A stretch of 33,187 nucleotides of DNA from Alphaproteobacteria bacterium HGW-Alphaproteobacteria-6 (lineage in GTDB: Bacteria > Pseudomonadota > Alphaproteobacteria > Rhodobacterales > Rhodobacteraceae): NCBI GenBank assembly GCA_002841115.1, contig PHEC01000068.1, positions 1 to 33,187 on the forward strand. Direction: 5' to 3'. The position numbers and the translations under genes were made by a program. Below, piece after piece: positions 1-9,099 of this stretch (position 1 is its first letter; the number at the start of each line of letters is the position of its first letter). Under the pieces are notes generated by a model. That model ran no database searches and was not told the origin of the DNA. It saw only the letters and a program-made list of their open reading frames with translations.

Positions 1-1292
1 CCTGGCTGATCCTCGACGATCAGGTCGGCGACGCCATCGCCACCCTGCGCCGGGCGCTGGACAACAACCCGCGCGATGCCGCGGCGATGACGCTGATGGC
101 CCAGGCCTACGAGCGTGACGGCAACCGCGAGCTCTTGCGCGAAATGCTGTCCCAGGCGGTGGTTGCCTCGAACCGCGGACCGGCCGAGTCGCTGCGCTAT
201 GCCCAGCTTCTGATCTCCGAAGGCAAGACCCTGACGGCGGAATCGGTCCTGATCGACAGCCTGCGAATTGCCCCGGGCAATCCGATGATCCTGGTGCCGC
301 TCGGCGAGCTTTACCTGACATTGCAGGACTGGCCCCGCGCCGAAACCGTCGCAGCCGCGCTCGAGGCGCTCGACGATCCGGCCGCGACCGCCGCGGCCAC
401 CGGCCTGCGCGCGGCGATCTTCGGCGGCCGCCAGCAGACCGACGAGGCGATCGGCTATCTGCAGGCGCTGGTCGACCGGGGCGAAGGCGGGCTGAACGCC
501 AAGGTTGCCATCATCCGCTCGCATCTGGCCAATGGCCAGAATGACAAGGCGCTGAGCTATGCGGCGGCCCTGCGTGCCGAAGACCCCGAAAACCCCGATA
601 TCCGCTTCATCGAGGCGTCGGTTCGCGCGCTGACCGGCGACGCCGCGACCGCCGAGGCCGATTACCGGACCCTGGTCGAGGTCGATCCGGGCCGGGTCGC
701 GGTCTGGATGGCGCTGTTCCGGCTGGTCGCCGCCGATCCGTCCCGCACCGCCGAGGCGATGTCGCTGATCGACGCGGCCCTTGCCGCCAATCCGGCCGCC
801 GGTGAATTGCGCTGGGCCAGGGCCGGGCTTTTGGAACGCGCCGGCGACTTCGATGGCGCGATCGCGGTCTACGAGGTGCTCTATCGCGAGAACAGTGCCA
901 ATCCGATCGTTGCCAACAACCTTGCCAGCCTCTTGTCGAGCCATCGCAGCGACGACGAGAGTCTGGCGCGGGCCGAGATCATCGCCCGGCGACTGCGTGG
1001 CAGCACCGTCCCCGCCTATCAGGATACCTATGGCTGGATCGCGCATCTGCGCGGTCGCCATGCCGATGCGCTGGCCGAACTTGAAAAGGCCGCGGCCGGT
1101 CTTCCCGACGATCCGACGGTGCAATATCACCTTGGCATGGCGTTGCTGGCATCGGGTCGCGAGGACGAGGCGCTGGCCCGGCTGCGCCCGCTGGCCGAGC
1201 GGGGCGGGTCGGACAGCGGGCATCCTTCGGTCAAGGCGGCACGCGACGAGATTGCCCGGATCGAATCCGCTGCGGCCGGCGCCGGCAACTGA
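1..1292 (+). CDS. TPR-repeat protein, C-terminal part (PrsT-like)
   Basis: The reading frame is open from the left window edge (first full codon at 3) to the TGA at 1290-1292, so the N-terminus lies outside. The visible ~430 residues are stacked helix-turn-helix units with the Ala/Gly/Leu/Tyr spacing of tetratricopeptide repeats, for example around 'AEADYRTLVEVDPGRVAVW' and 'HADALAELEKAAAGLPDDP'. No catalytic motif is present. TPR proteins are protein-interaction scaffolds. Exosortase and EPS loci often carry a long TPR protein called PrsT, and the export protein, barrel protein and exosortase downstream fit that assignment. It probably helps assemble the export machinery in the periplasm or at the inner membrane, but localisation cannot be judged without the N-terminus. 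TPR identity is sure; the PrsT label rests on context. Confidence 0.8.
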   Translation, partial: WLILDDQVGDAIATLRRALDNNPRDAAAMTLMAQAYERDGNRELLREMLSQAVVASNRGPAESLRYAQLLISEGKTLTAESVLIDSLRIAPGNPMILVPLGELYLTLQDWPRAETVAAALEALDDPAATAAATGLRAAIFGGRQQTDEAIGYLQALVDRGEGGLNAKVAIIRSHLANGQNDKALSYAAALRAEDPENPDIRFIEASVRALTGDAATAEADYRTLVEVDPGRVAVWMALFRLVAADPSRTAEAMSLIDAALAANPAAGELRWARAGLLERAGDFDGAIAVYEVLYRENSANPIVANNLASLLSSHRSDDESLARAEIIARRLRGSTVPAYQDTYGWIAHLRGRHADALAELEKAAAGLPDDPTVQYHLGMALLASGREDEALARLRPLAERGGSDSGHPSVKAARDEIARIESAAAGAGN

Positions 1293-1383
1293 GGGTTGTT
1301 TCGCGCGCGGCATCAGTGTTGCCGCCGGGGCACTCAGTGGGGCGTGAATGCCTTAATCTGACCGGGCAAGCGCAGTTAAGGTT

Positions 1384-1411
1384 TTGAAAAAGCGCGGCTT
1401 GGCCGTAATGT
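1384..1411 (+). promoter_or_regulatory. Candidate sigma70-type promoter
   Basis: TTGAAA at 1384-1389 and TAATGT at 1406-1411 are separated by 16 bp, in the 150 bp gap between the TPR gene and the export protein gene, about 30 bp before the ATG at 1443. The local AT content is higher than in the surrounding coding DNA. It would drive the export protein, barrel and exosortase genes. This is motif matching only. Confidence 0.35.
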
Positions 1412-1442
1412 CAGTTCGATTCGTATTCAATCGGGTGTCCAG

Positions 1443-2075
1443 ATGTTCAGAACCCTGCTCGGCCTTTTTCTGGCCGTGATCCTTGCCCCGGCGGCTTTTG
1501 CGCAAAGCTCCTATCGCATCCAGGCCGGCGATGTCCTGCAGATGGAGGTTCTGGAAGACCCGAGCCTGAACCGCAGCCTTCTGGTCCTGCCCGACGGCAG
1601 CGTCAGCCTGCCGCTGGTCGGCACGGTCAGCGCGACCGGGAAAAGCGTCGATGGCCTGCGCAGCGCGATCTCGACGGCTCTGGCGCCGAACTTCGCCTCG
1701 CCGCCGACCGTGTTCCTGTCGATCAACCAGCTCAACCCGGTCACCACCGCGGTGACCAGCGCCCAGGCCGCGGCGGCCGCCGCCGGCGGGTCGACCGATC
1801 TGGTCGCGGTCTACGCCCTCGGCCAGGTCGCCAACCAGGGGCGCATCGATGTCGAGCGCGGCACGACGCTTTTGCAGTTTCTCGCACAATCGGGCGGCAT
1901 GACCCAGTTCGCCGCGACCAAGCGCGTGCAACTGCGCCGCACCGATCGCAAGACCGGCACCGAGACGGTGTTCCACTACAACTACAAGGCCGTGCAGAAC
2001 GGGGCGAAGGCCCCGGTGATCACGTTGCGCGAAGGTGATGTCATCGTTGTGCCGGAGCGCCGACTTTTCGAATAA
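1443..2075 (+). CDS. Polysaccharide export protein (Wza/BexD family, short form)
   Basis: This 210-residue protein has a Sec signal peptide (hydrophobic 'LLGLFLAVILAPAAFA', residues ~5-20, cleavage before Gln) and no lipobox Cys. A Poly_export domain follows (residues ~22-100: 'YRIQAGDVLQMEVLEDPSL', 'LPDGSVSLPLVGTVSATGKS'), then one SLBB-like domain (~118-205: 'VYALGQVANQGRIDVERGT', ending 'LREGDVIVVPERRLFE'). Family members form the outer-membrane or periplasmic channel through which capsule or EPS leaves the cell. It is much shorter than Wza (~380 residues) and lacks the C-terminal helix that spans the membrane in Wza, a size typical of exosortase-linked loci. The barrel protein begins 18 bp downstream, so the two are probably co-transcribed, and the barrel may supply the outer-membrane pore. 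Start: ATG at 1443, directly before the signal peptide. Confidence 0.9.
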   Translation: MFRTLLGLFLAVILAPAAFAQSSYRIQAGDVLQMEVLEDPSLNRSLLVLPDGSVSLPLVGTVSATGKSVDGLRSAISTALAPNFASPPTVFLSINQLNPVTTAVTSAQAAAAAAGGSTDLVAVYALGQVANQGRIDVERGTTLLQFLAQSGGMTQFAATKRVQLRRTDRKTGTETVFHYNYKAVQNGAKAPVITLREGDVIVVPERRLFE

Positions 2076-2093
2076 CAACAAGGCGGAACGAGC

Positions 2094-3545
2094 GTGGTGG
2101 GGACGAGCAAGACAAAGATCGCGGCAATCGCGGCACTATCGGTGATCCTTCCTGAAAGCGCCCTGACACAGAGCGTTCAGCAGGGGGTGTCGCAGCGGCT
2201 GACCACCGGGGTCACGCCGACCCGGGCGGCGCGCAGCACGCGCAACACCGGCGGCACCCAGGTCGATATCGGTGTCGGCTCGACGCTGCGGTTCGATGAC
2301 AACTTCGAGCTGGTGCCGAATGACGGTGGCAACACCTCGATCTTCGACACCAACCTGTCGGTCGGGCTGAGCAGCATCACCTCGGTGCACAACTTCAACC
2401 TGACCGGCACCGGGGTCTTTCGCTATGCCAATATCCCCGGCCGCACCGAAACCGGGTTCGAGGATCCGACGGTCCGCCTGAACTATTCGACGTCGAGCCT
2501 GAACAGCCGGCTGACGGTGACCGGCCGCTACCGCGATGTCGACCGCGACTTTCTCGATCCCTTCGAGGTCGAGCGCGAGGAGCAGGCAAGCTCGGGTCTC
2601 TTTGCCAACGGCGGTTCGGTCCGCTCGCGCAATATCGGCGCGACCTGGCAGACCGGCATGGCCAGCCCGATCGGCTTTACCCTGGCCGGGCAGCACAGCA
2701 ACACCAACTACATCGACACCTTCATTCCGCGGCTTTTCGACGTCGAGACCAACAGCGGCATCGCCACGCTGACCGGGCGGATATCGCCGGTGACGCAGCT
2801 TCGCACCTCGTTCGGACTGACCGATTACGAGGCCGAGGACATCCCGCAGACCGAGCGTCTGACCACCGACTACGCTGTCGGGGTGGTGCAGAACATCAAC
2901 CCGACCCTCGTTCTCGATGCCCAGATCGGCTACACCGAGGTCGAGACCGACACCACCGGCGGCACCCAGAACCGCAGCGGCGGCACCGGCGCCTTCACCC
3001 TGACCCAGACCCTGCCGACCGGCAGCCTGTTCGCCAATGGCGTGCTTACCCGCAACGAGAACGGATCGCGCGCGACCTTCCGTCTCGGCCGCAGCCTGGC
3101 CCTGCCCAACGGCAGCCTTTCGGGCAGCATCGGCTTCACCGACGGCTCGGGCGGCAGCAGCAAGCCGATCGTCTCGCTGAACTATCTGCGTCAGATCGGC
3201 ACCGATGACTTCTCGATCTCGGTCGACCGGATCCCCTCGACCAACAACACCAGCCAGGACATCATCGATACCCGCATCGCGCTGGGTTACGGCCATGTCA
3301 TCGACAGCCTGTCGCGCTTTGATGTGATCGCCAACCTCGGCCGGTCGGAAAGCTCGGGCACCGGTGGCGCGCCGACCATCGACCGGGCGAACCTGTCGGC
3401 GACCTATACCCGCACGCTGACCTCGGACTGGGACATGACCGGCGGCATTCTCCTGCGCTATCAGGACGACCCGACCGCGGGCGGCGAGGCCAATTCCAAC
3501 GCGGTCTTCGTGACCCTGGGGCGCAACTTCAGTTTCCGTCCCTGA
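2094..3545 (+). CDS. Outer-membrane beta-barrel protein of the exosortase/EPS locus
   Basis: The 483-residue product starts with a short export signal ('KIAAIAALSVILPESALTQ', residues ~8-26), followed by ~440 residues of alternating polar/apolar strands rich in Thr, Ser, Asn and Gly with almost no Cys or Lys. It ends in a strand with a C-terminal aromatic signature ('AVFVTLGRNFSFRP', Phe at the third-last residue), as recognised by the Bam machinery. Beta-barrel proteins of this sort recur in exosortase/EPS gene clusters without a proven function. Here it sits 18 bp after the export protein and ahead of the exosortase, so a role in passing or anchoring the polymer at the outer membrane is a reasonable inference. 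Start: GTG at 2094 behind a modest AAGGCGG; GTG at 2097 is equally possible. No enzyme motif is visible. Confidence 0.8.
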   Translation: MVGTSKTKIAAIAALSVILPESALTQSVQQGVSQRLTTGVTPTRAARSTRNTGGTQVDIGVGSTLRFDDNFELVPNDGGNTSIFDTNLSVGLSSITSVHNFNLTGTGVFRYANIPGRTETGFEDPTVRLNYSTSSLNSRLTVTGRYRDVDRDFLDPFEVEREEQASSGLFANGGSVRSRNIGATWQTGMASPIGFTLAGQHSNTNYIDTFIPRLFDVETNSGIATLTGRISPVTQLRTSFGLTDYEAEDIPQTERLTTDYAVGVVQNINPTLVLDAQIGYTEVETDTTGGTQNRSGGTGAFTLTQTLPTGSLFANGVLTRNENGSRATFRLGRSLALPNGSLSGSIGFTDGSGGSSKPIVSLNYLRQIGTDDFSISVDRIPSTNNTSQDIIDTRIALGYGHVIDSLSRFDVIANLGRSESSGTGGAPTIDRANLSATYTRTLTSDWDMTGGILLRYQDDPTAGGEANSNAVFVTLGRNFSFRP

Positions 3546-3704
3546 CCCGGTTGCCCGCGACGGTGCCGACCGTTTCCAAAGCCGCACCAATCGCGGCGCA
3601 ATCCCGGTGCCGAATGGCGCCCCGTGCCGGGAAACCAGTCGCCAAATGCCGCGAATTCACCTAGTGTCCCCGGGCAGAACGATACTGTGCGGAACAGGAC
3701 CGGC

Positions 3705-5306
3705 ATGACCCTTTCAACCAGCCCGGAACGGCCCATCGGTCCGCTTCGCCTCGGGATCAACCCGCTGGGGCTTGGGCTGTTCGTGCTGGTGCTGCTTGGT
3801 TCGCTGCCGGTGTTCTGGATCGGTTTCGTCTCGCTGGCCCAGGCCTGGTCGACCGCGGAATACAGCCATGGCCCGCTGATCCCGGTGATCTCGCTTTATC
3901 TTTTCCTGCGCGAACAGCGCCGCTGGCCGCCGACCACGGCCGAGGCCGGGGCGCGCTGGCCCGGGATTTTGGTCATCGCCGCGGCCCTCGGCATCGCGGT
4001 CCTCGGCAACCTGATGCGGGTCGCCGATATCGTCACCTATGCCTTCATCCTCTGGGTCGGCGGCGTGGTGCTGACGATCTTCGGCTGGCAGCGTGGCCGG
4101 CATCATCAACTGCCGGTGCTGCATCTGGTCTTCATGCTGCCGTTGCCGCAGATCCTTTACTGGAAGCTGACGATCTTCCTGCAATACCTCTCGTCGGCGA
4201 TCGGGGTCTGGTTCGTCAGCCTCGCCGGCGTCGCGGTCTATCTCGAAGGCAACGTGATCGACCTCGGGGTCTACAAGCTTCAGGTCGCCGAGGCCTGCTC
4301 GGGGCTGCGCTATCTCTTCCCGATCCTCAGCTTTTCCTATCTCTTTGCCATCCTCTACCGCGGCCCGTTCTGGCACAAGGCGGTGCTGCTGCTGGCGGCC
4401 GCCCCGATCACCGTCCTGATGAACTCCTTCCGGATCGGCATCATCGGGGTTCTGGTGGACCGCTACGGCATCGATCAGGCCGAGGGGTTCCTGCATTTCT
4501 TCGAAGGCTGGGTGATCTTTCTGATCTGTGTCGCGGTGCTGTTCGTGATGGCGATCGCGCTGCAACGGCTGACGCCGCGGCCGATGCCGCTGGCCGAGGC
4601 GATCGACCTTGATTTCGAGGGCTTCGGCGGCATTCTCGGGCGCGTCCTGGCGATCCGCGCCAGTGTCGCGCTGGCGCTGGCGCTGGCGCTGACCGGCGGC
4701 GTGTCGCTGGCCTGGCTGGCCCTGCCGACGCCGCAGGCCGTGGCGGTCGCGCGCGATCCGCTGGTGCTGTTCCCGCGCGATATTGCCGGCTGGCGCGGCT
4801 ATACCGCGGCGCTGGAGCCCGATGTCGAGCGGGTGCTGGGTGCCGACGACTATCTGAACGCCTTCTACCGGTCGCCCGAAACCGGCGATTATGTCAGCTT
4901 CTTCGTGGCCTGGTATGCCAAGCAGACCGAGGGTCAGGGCATTCATTCGCCCGAGGTCTGCCTGCCGACCGGCGGCTGGGAGGTGTTCAGCCTTGAAGAG
5001 GTGCCGCTTGATCTGCAGGCCGAGGGCTATGGCCGCTTCAACGCCAATCGGGCGGTGATCCAGAAGGGGCTGTCGCGGCAGATCGTCTATTACTGGTTCG
5101 AGGGCCGCGGCAAGCGCGTCGCCAACGATTTCCGCGCCAAGCTGTCGGTGCTGTCCGACAGCCTGACCATCGGCCGCACTGACGGCGCGCTGGTGCGCTT
5201 TGTCACCCCGATCGGCCCGGACGAGACCGATGCCGAAGCCGAGGCGCGGCTGGTCGCCTTCATGCGGCTCAGCCTGGCGCCGTTGCCGCGCTTCGTGCCA
5301 TTCTGA
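3705..5306 (+). CDS. xrtD: Exosortase-EpsI fusion, XrtD type
   Basis: This 533-residue inner-membrane protein has two parts. The N-terminal ~300 residues are a polytopic exosortase with the entry motif '[20 protein letters not shown]' and the three catalytic residues: Cys198 in '[12 protein letters not shown]', Arg243 in 'NSFRIGIIG' and His264 in 'GFLHFFEGW'. After a further membrane segment (~320-345), the C-terminal ~180 residues are an EpsI-type periplasmic domain with '[12 protein letters not shown]' near residue 415. Exosortases cut C-terminal sorting signals (PEP-CTERM-like; VPLPA-CTERM for XrtD) and release or anchor secreted proteins. The one-chain fusion to EpsI is what I know of XrtD in Rhodobacterales. 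I see no VPLPA-CTERM substrate in the window. ATG at 3705 is preferred; an upstream GTG at 3624 would add 27 polar residues. The XrtD subtype is likely, the exosortase call near certain. Confidence 0.9.
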   Translation: MTLSTSPERPIGPLRLGINPLGLGLFVLVLLGSLPVFWIGFVSLAQAWSTAEYSHGPLIPVISLYLFLREQRRWPPTTAEAGARWPGILVIAAALGIAVLGNLMRVADIVTYAFILWVGGVVLTIFGWQRGRHHQLPVLHLVFMLPLPQILYWKLTIFLQYLSSAIGVWFVSLAGVAVYLEGNVIDLGVYKLQVAEACSGLRYLFPILSFSYLFAILYRGPFWHKAVLLLAAAPITVLMNSFRIGIIGVLVDRYGIDQAEGFLHFFEGWVIFLICVAVLFVMAIALQRLTPRPMPLAEAIDLDFEGFGGILGRVLAIRASVALALALALTGGVSLAWLALPTPQAVAVARDPLVLFPRDIAGWRGYTAALEPDVERVLGADDYLNAFYRSPETGDYVSFFVAWYAKQTEGQGIHSPEVCLPTGGWEVFSLEEVPLDLQAEGYGRFNANRAVIQKGLSRQIVYYWFEGRGKRVANDFRAKLSVLSDSLTIGRTDGALVRFVTPIGPDETDAEAEARLVAFMRLSLAPLPRFVPF

Positions 5307-5358
5307 GCGCCCGCGGCTTTCGCTTGAACGGCGCCATGCTTCGGGCAGTATCGCGGCC

Positions 5359-6024
5359 ATGATCGACAGGTTTCGCGATGACAGCAGTGGGCGACTGCCC
5401 GGCCGGCGCCTGGGTGTTCACGCGGCGGTTCTGGCGATCATCCTTGCCTCGGCCCTGCCGGAGGTCATCCTCTGGGGGGCGGATACCGGGCTTTGGGGGT
5501 CGGTGCGCTGGCGGCTGATCGCCTATGAATACGGCGCCTTCTGGGGTGGCCTGCTGGCCAACTGGCAGCCGAACTACCGGCTTCAACCCCTTGCGATGTT
5601 TTTCAGCTACGGCTTTCTGCATGCCGGTCCGGTGCATTTCACCGTCAACATGATCACCCTGCTGTCGCTGGCCCCGCCGATCATCGCGCGGGTTGGCGCA
5701 AGGCGTCTGGTGCTGCTCTACGCGCTGTCGCTGCCGGGCGGGGCGGCGGTGTTTGCCGCCCTCGGGCCGGTCGCCGCACCGATGGTCGGCGCGTCAGGGG
5801 CGCTTTTCGGGCTGGCGGGCGGCTATCTCGGCTGGGAATGGTCGGACCGTCGCGCCGCCCGCCGCCCGCTCTGGCCGGTGCTGCGGGTGCTGGCCTTGCT
5901 GGCGGCGCTGAACCTCGTGCTGTGGTGGGCGATGTCCGGCGCGTTGGCCTGGCAGACCCATCTTGGCGGCTTTGTCGCCGGATGGGCGATGGCGACCGGA
6001 CCCTGGCGCCGCCGCCGGGGCTGA
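5359..6024 (+). CDS. Rhomboid-family intramembrane serine protease
   Basis: A 221-residue protein with about six membrane segments. The catalytic Ser146 lies in 'GASGALFGL', the catalytic His201 in 'QTHLGGFVAGW', and a conserved Asn in 'HFTVNMITLL' of the earlier helix would help form the oxyanion site. Rhomboids cut membrane-anchored substrates within or next to their transmembrane helix. The start is the ATG at 5359, 52 bp after the exosortase; a longer frame from 5200 overlaps the exosortase and reads as out-of-frame, Arg-rich sequence. The position directly behind an exosortase gene suggests it may act on sorted surface proteins, much as rhombosortases do for GlyGly-CTERM proteins, but I cannot assign it to the rhombosortase subfamily. 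It converges on manC with a 7 bp gap. Confidence 0.85.
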   Translation: MIDRFRDDSSGRLPGRRLGVHAAVLAIILASALPEVILWGADTGLWGSVRWRLIAYEYGAFWGGLLANWQPNYRLQPLAMFFSYGFLHAGPVHFTVNMITLLSLAPPIIARVGARRLVLLYALSLPGGAAVFAALGPVAAPMVGASGALFGLAGGYLGWEWSDRRAARRPLWPVLRVLALLAALNLVLWWAMSGALAWQTHLGGFVAGWAMATGPWRRRRG

Positions 6025-6031
6025 GTCCGGA

Positions 6032-7474
6032 TCAGCCCTTGGCGCCTTCGCCCCGCGCATAGATATCGTCGTAGCGGATGATGTCATCCTCGCCAAGATA
6101 GGTGCCGGTCTGGACCTCGATCAGGACCATCGGCACCTTGCCGGGGTTTTCCATGCGGTGGCGGGCGCCGAGCGGGATATAGACCGACTGGTTCTCGGTC
6201 AGAAGCTGCACCGTGTCATCCACCGTCACCCGGGCGGTGCCGCTGACCACAATCCAGTGTTCGGAACGGTGGTGATGGCTTTGCAGGCTGAGCGCGGCCC
6301 CCGGATGCACGACGATCCGCTTGACCTGAAAGCGGTCGGCCAGGATCAGCGTCTCGAACCAGCCCCAGGGCCGGTGGTCGCGCGGAAAGGTCTCGGCCTG
6401 CAGCGCGCCCTCGGCCTTCATCGCGGCAACGGCGATCTTGACCTCCTGCGCGCGGTCCTTGGGGGCGACGATGACCGCATCGGCCATCGCCACCGCGACC
6501 ATGTCGCGAAGCCCGATGCCGACCAGTTTCAGGCCCTCGGACTCCGAGCGCAGCAGGCTGCCCTCGCAGTCGATCGCGGTGACATTGCCGGCGGTCGCAT
6601 TGCCATCCGCGGCCGGCGGCGTCTCGCGCCAGACCGCGGCCCAGTCGCCCAGATCCGACCAGCCGCCGCCATAGGGCATGACCGACAGGTTGGCCGCCCG
6701 CTCCATCACCGCGTAATCGATCGAGATCGCCTCGGCACCCGACCAGGGGCCGGAGGCGAGCCGCAGGAAGCCGAGATCGGCCCGGGCCTCGGCCAGAGCG
6801 GCCCGCACCGGGGCCAGCATCGCCGGCACATGCGCCTCGAAGGCGGCCAGGATCGCGCGGGCCGAGAACAGGAAGATGCCGGCGTTCCACAGGTAATTGC
6901 CCGCCGCCAGCATCTGCGCGGCGGTTTCGGCATCGGGCTTCTCGACGAACCGGGCCAGGCCGATCGGCTCGGCACTGTCGCCCCGCGCGCCGGGCACCAG
7001 TTCAAGCCAGCCATAGCCGGTCTCGGCCCGGTCCGGACGGATGCCGAAGGTCACCAGCCGCCCGGCCTCGGCCGCCGGACGGGCCGCCGCAACGGCGGCG
7101 CGGAAGGCGGCCGCATCGGGCACGACATGGTCCGAAGGCGCCACCAGCATCAGCGCATCATCATCGCCGGCGGCCAGATGCAGCGCCGCCGCCAGGATCG
7201 CCGGCGCGGTGTTGCGCCCCTCCGGCTCGATTAGGATCGCGCCGGGGTCGATCCCGGCGCCGGCCAGCTGTTCGGTGACGATGAAGCGGAAATCCGAATT
7301 GGTGATCACCACCGGGGCGGCGAAATCCGGCCCCGACAGGCGCCGCGCCGCGGCCTGAAACAACGAGCCGTCGCCGGTCAGCGCGGCGAACTGCTTGGGA
7401 AAGCTTTTGCGCGACAGCGGCCAGAGCCGGGTGCCTGAGCCGCCACAAAGCAGAACGGGAACAATGGGTTTCAT
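6032..7474 (-). CDS. manC: Mannose-1-phosphate guanylyltransferase / mannose-6-phosphate isomerase
   Basis: This 480-residue bifunctional enzyme makes GDP-mannose: it isomerises fructose-6-P to mannose-6-P and joins mannose-1-P to GTP. The N-terminal nucleotidyltransferase domain has the signature 'GGSGTRLWPLSRKSFPKQF' (residues ~11-29), 'FVEKPD' and 'PYGGGWSDLGDW'. The C-terminal cupin holds the type II isomerase motif 'QSHHHRSEHWIVVSGTA' with its metal-binding histidines. Length and domain order equal AlgA, CpsB and XanB. The start is the ATG at 7474; the preceding GTG (7477) is a weaker choice. The phosphomannomutase lies 34 bp upstream on the same strand, so both steps from mannose-6-P to GDP-mannose are co-transcribed. 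Confidence 0.95.
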   Translation of the reverse strand: MKPIVPVLLCGGSGTRLWPLSRKSFPKQFAALTGDGSLFQAAARRLSGPDFAAPVVITNSDFRFIVTEQLAGAGIDPGAILIEPEGRNTAPAILAAALHLAAGDDDALMLVAPSDHVVPDAAAFRAAVAAARPAAEAGRLVTFGIRPDRAETGYGWLELVPGARGDSAEPIGLARFVEKPDAETAAQMLAAGNYLWNAGIFLFSARAILAAFEAHVPAMLAPVRAALAEARADLGFLRLASGPWSGAEAISIDYAVMERAANLSVMPYGGGWSDLGDWAAVWRETPPAADGNATAGNVTAIDCEGSLLRSESEGLKLVGIGLRDMVAVAMADAVIVAPKDRAQEVKIAVAAMKAEGALQAETFPRDHRPWGWFETLILADRFQVKRIVVHPGAALSLQSHHHRSEHWIVVSGTARVTVDDTVQLLTENQSVYIPLGARHRMENPGKVPMVLIEVQTGTYLGEDDIIRYDDIYARGEGAKG

Positions 7475-7508
7475 CACTGGCTATTCATCCGCTGGCTGCC
7501 GGCACGGG

Positions 7509-8945
7509 TCACGACCGGGCCTGACCAGACAGTAGATCACTGGCCGTAATTGGCAAGTCGCCGAAGTGATCCAGCGCGCGCCGAAGCTCTGCCAGACCCG
7601 CCGCCAGCAGCGCCGCCGCCGCCGCCGGGCTTTCGGCCTCGGCGTAAAGCCTGAGTTCGGGCGCGTTGCCCGAGGGGCGGACATGGACGACGCGCCCGCC
7701 TTGCGCGGTGATCCGCAGGCCGTCGGTCTGATCGGCCGCGGCCTCGGCCAGGCCAAGCCTGCCAAGAAAGCCGCGCCGCGCCGCCGGCCCATCTGCCATC
7801 GCGGCGACCAGCGCGCCGGCCCGGTCGGTCGGCACATCCTGCAGCCGGTCGGCCGCGGTAAAGCGCGCCGGTTCGGCCGCGACCAGGTCGGCCAGGCCGC
7901 GGCCCCGCGCCTGCCACAGCGTGGCGATGATCGGCAGCAGGCAGTCACGCGTCATCAGCGGGGCAAGCCCGCCCGCCGGCCCCTCGGCGGCGAAACCCAG
8001 AAGAAAGCCGCCGTTGGCCTCGTATCCCGCGACCCGGCCGCCCGCCTCTTCCATCGCCGCGATGACATGGGGCGATCCGATCCGGGTGCGCAGGACCCGC
8101 GCGAAACGGCCGCCAAGCTCGGCCCCGCCGTTCGACGACACCGGCGTCACCACGATGTCGGCGCCGAGCGCCGCGGCGGTGATCTGGCCCAGGATGTCGC
8201 CCGCGATCACCGCGCCGGTGGCATCGGTCAGAAGCGGGCGGTCGGCATCGCCATCGGCCGAGGCGATGGCGTCAAGCTGCCCGGCCCTGGCCCAGTCGCA
8301 AAGCATGGCCCGGGTTGCCGCGTCCACCGCCTCGGTATCGACCGGGATGAAGGCCTCGGACCATCCAAGCGTGACGACCTCGGCGCCCAGCACCGCCAGC
8401 GCCTCGGCCATCGCCCCGCGGCCGACCGAACTATGGGCATAAAGCCCGATCCGCAGCCCCGCCAGCGCCCCCGCGCCAAAGGCATCCCGGTAACGCGCGA
8501 CATAGGCCGCCGCCGCACCGGGTGCTTTGCGAGGCGCCGGGCCGGGCATTGCGGCATCTGGCCTCCGGCCAAGGACTGCAAGGATCGCCTGCTCTTGCGC
8601 CTTGGTGATCTCGCCCGCGGGGGTGTAGAACTTCAGCCCGTTGCGGTCGGCGGGAATGTGGCTGCCGGTCACCATCACCGCCGCCGCCCCCGCCGTCATC
8701 GCCGCCAGCGCCAGCGCCGGCGTCGGCAAGGCGCCGCAATCGGTCACCGCAAGGCCCGCATCCCGTGCGGCGCGCATCACCGCGTCGGCGATGGCCGGCG
8801 ACGAGGGGCGCAGGTCGCGCCCGAGGTAAAGCCCGGCCCCGGTCGGGCAGGCCGCCACGAAGGCCGCGACATGATCGCCGACCAGTGCCGGCGTCAGGTC
8901 GGTGACAAGGCCACGCAGGCCGCTGGTGCCGAATTTCGGGGCCAT
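7509..8945 (-). CDS. Phosphomannomutase (CpsG/ManB type)
   Basis: This 478-residue alpha-D-phosphohexomutase should convert mannose-6-P to mannose-1-P. All four family motifs are visible: 'FGTSGLRG' at the N-terminus, the phosphoserine loop 'VTGSHIPADRNGLKFY' with Ser95, the Mg-binding 'DGDADRP' (231-237) and the phosphate-binding 'RPSGNAPELRLY' near the C-terminus. The serine loop reads TGSHIP where most family members have TASHNP. The sugar loop reads 'GYEANGGFLLG' in place of the GEMSGH of many bacterial enzymes, so sugar specificity is likely but not proven by motif. It is the first gene of the unit with manC, divergent from the GT4 gene. The TGSHIP variant belongs, as I recall, to a CpsG subgroup common in EPS loci. 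Confidence 0.9.
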   Translation of the reverse strand: MAPKFGTSGLRGLVTDLTPALVGDHVAAFVAACPTGAGLYLGRDLRPSSPAIADAVMRAARDAGLAVTDCGALPTPALALAAMTAGAAAVMVTGSHIPADRNGLKFYTPAGEITKAQEQAILAVLGRRPDAAMPGPAPRKAPGAAAAYVARYRDAFGAGALAGLRIGLYAHSSVGRGAMAEALAVLGAEVVTLGWSEAFIPVDTEAVDAATRAMLCDWARAGQLDAIASADGDADRPLLTDATGAVIAGDILGQITAAALGADIVVTPVSSNGGAELGGRFARVLRTRIGSPHVIAAMEEAGGRVAGYEANGGFLLGFAAEGPAGGLAPLMTRDCLLPIIATLWQARGRGLADLVAAEPARFTAADRLQDVPTDRAGALVAAMADGPAARRGFLGRLGLAEAAADQTDGLRITAQGGRVVHVRPSGNAPELRLYAEAESPAAAAALLAAGLAELRRALDHFGDLPITASDLLSGQARS

Positions 8946-9099
8946 GGATCATCCCTTGCGCCATGATCGTCGCGCCACAGGGTATTGCCTGGGCGCGCCC
9001 GGCTTCAAGCGTCTTCGCGCGCAGGCCGCACCCGGACGGCGATGCCACTTGCCTCACCGGCCCTGATCGCTAAGGTGCGCGCGACCCTTGGGGGAGGGC

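Noticed and set aside
2136-3590. Long minus-strand frame of 484 residues opposite the barrel protein gene
   Set aside because: It is a GC-driven shadow: Arg/Ala/Gly/Asp-rich, no motif, no ribosome site, and the opposite strand holds a clear exported barrel.
3714-5360. Minus-strand frame of 548 residues opposite the exosortase
   Set aside because: Composition (His/Gln/Arg/Asp-rich, no hydrophobic core) is that of antisense to a membrane protein; the plus-strand exosortase motifs are decisive.
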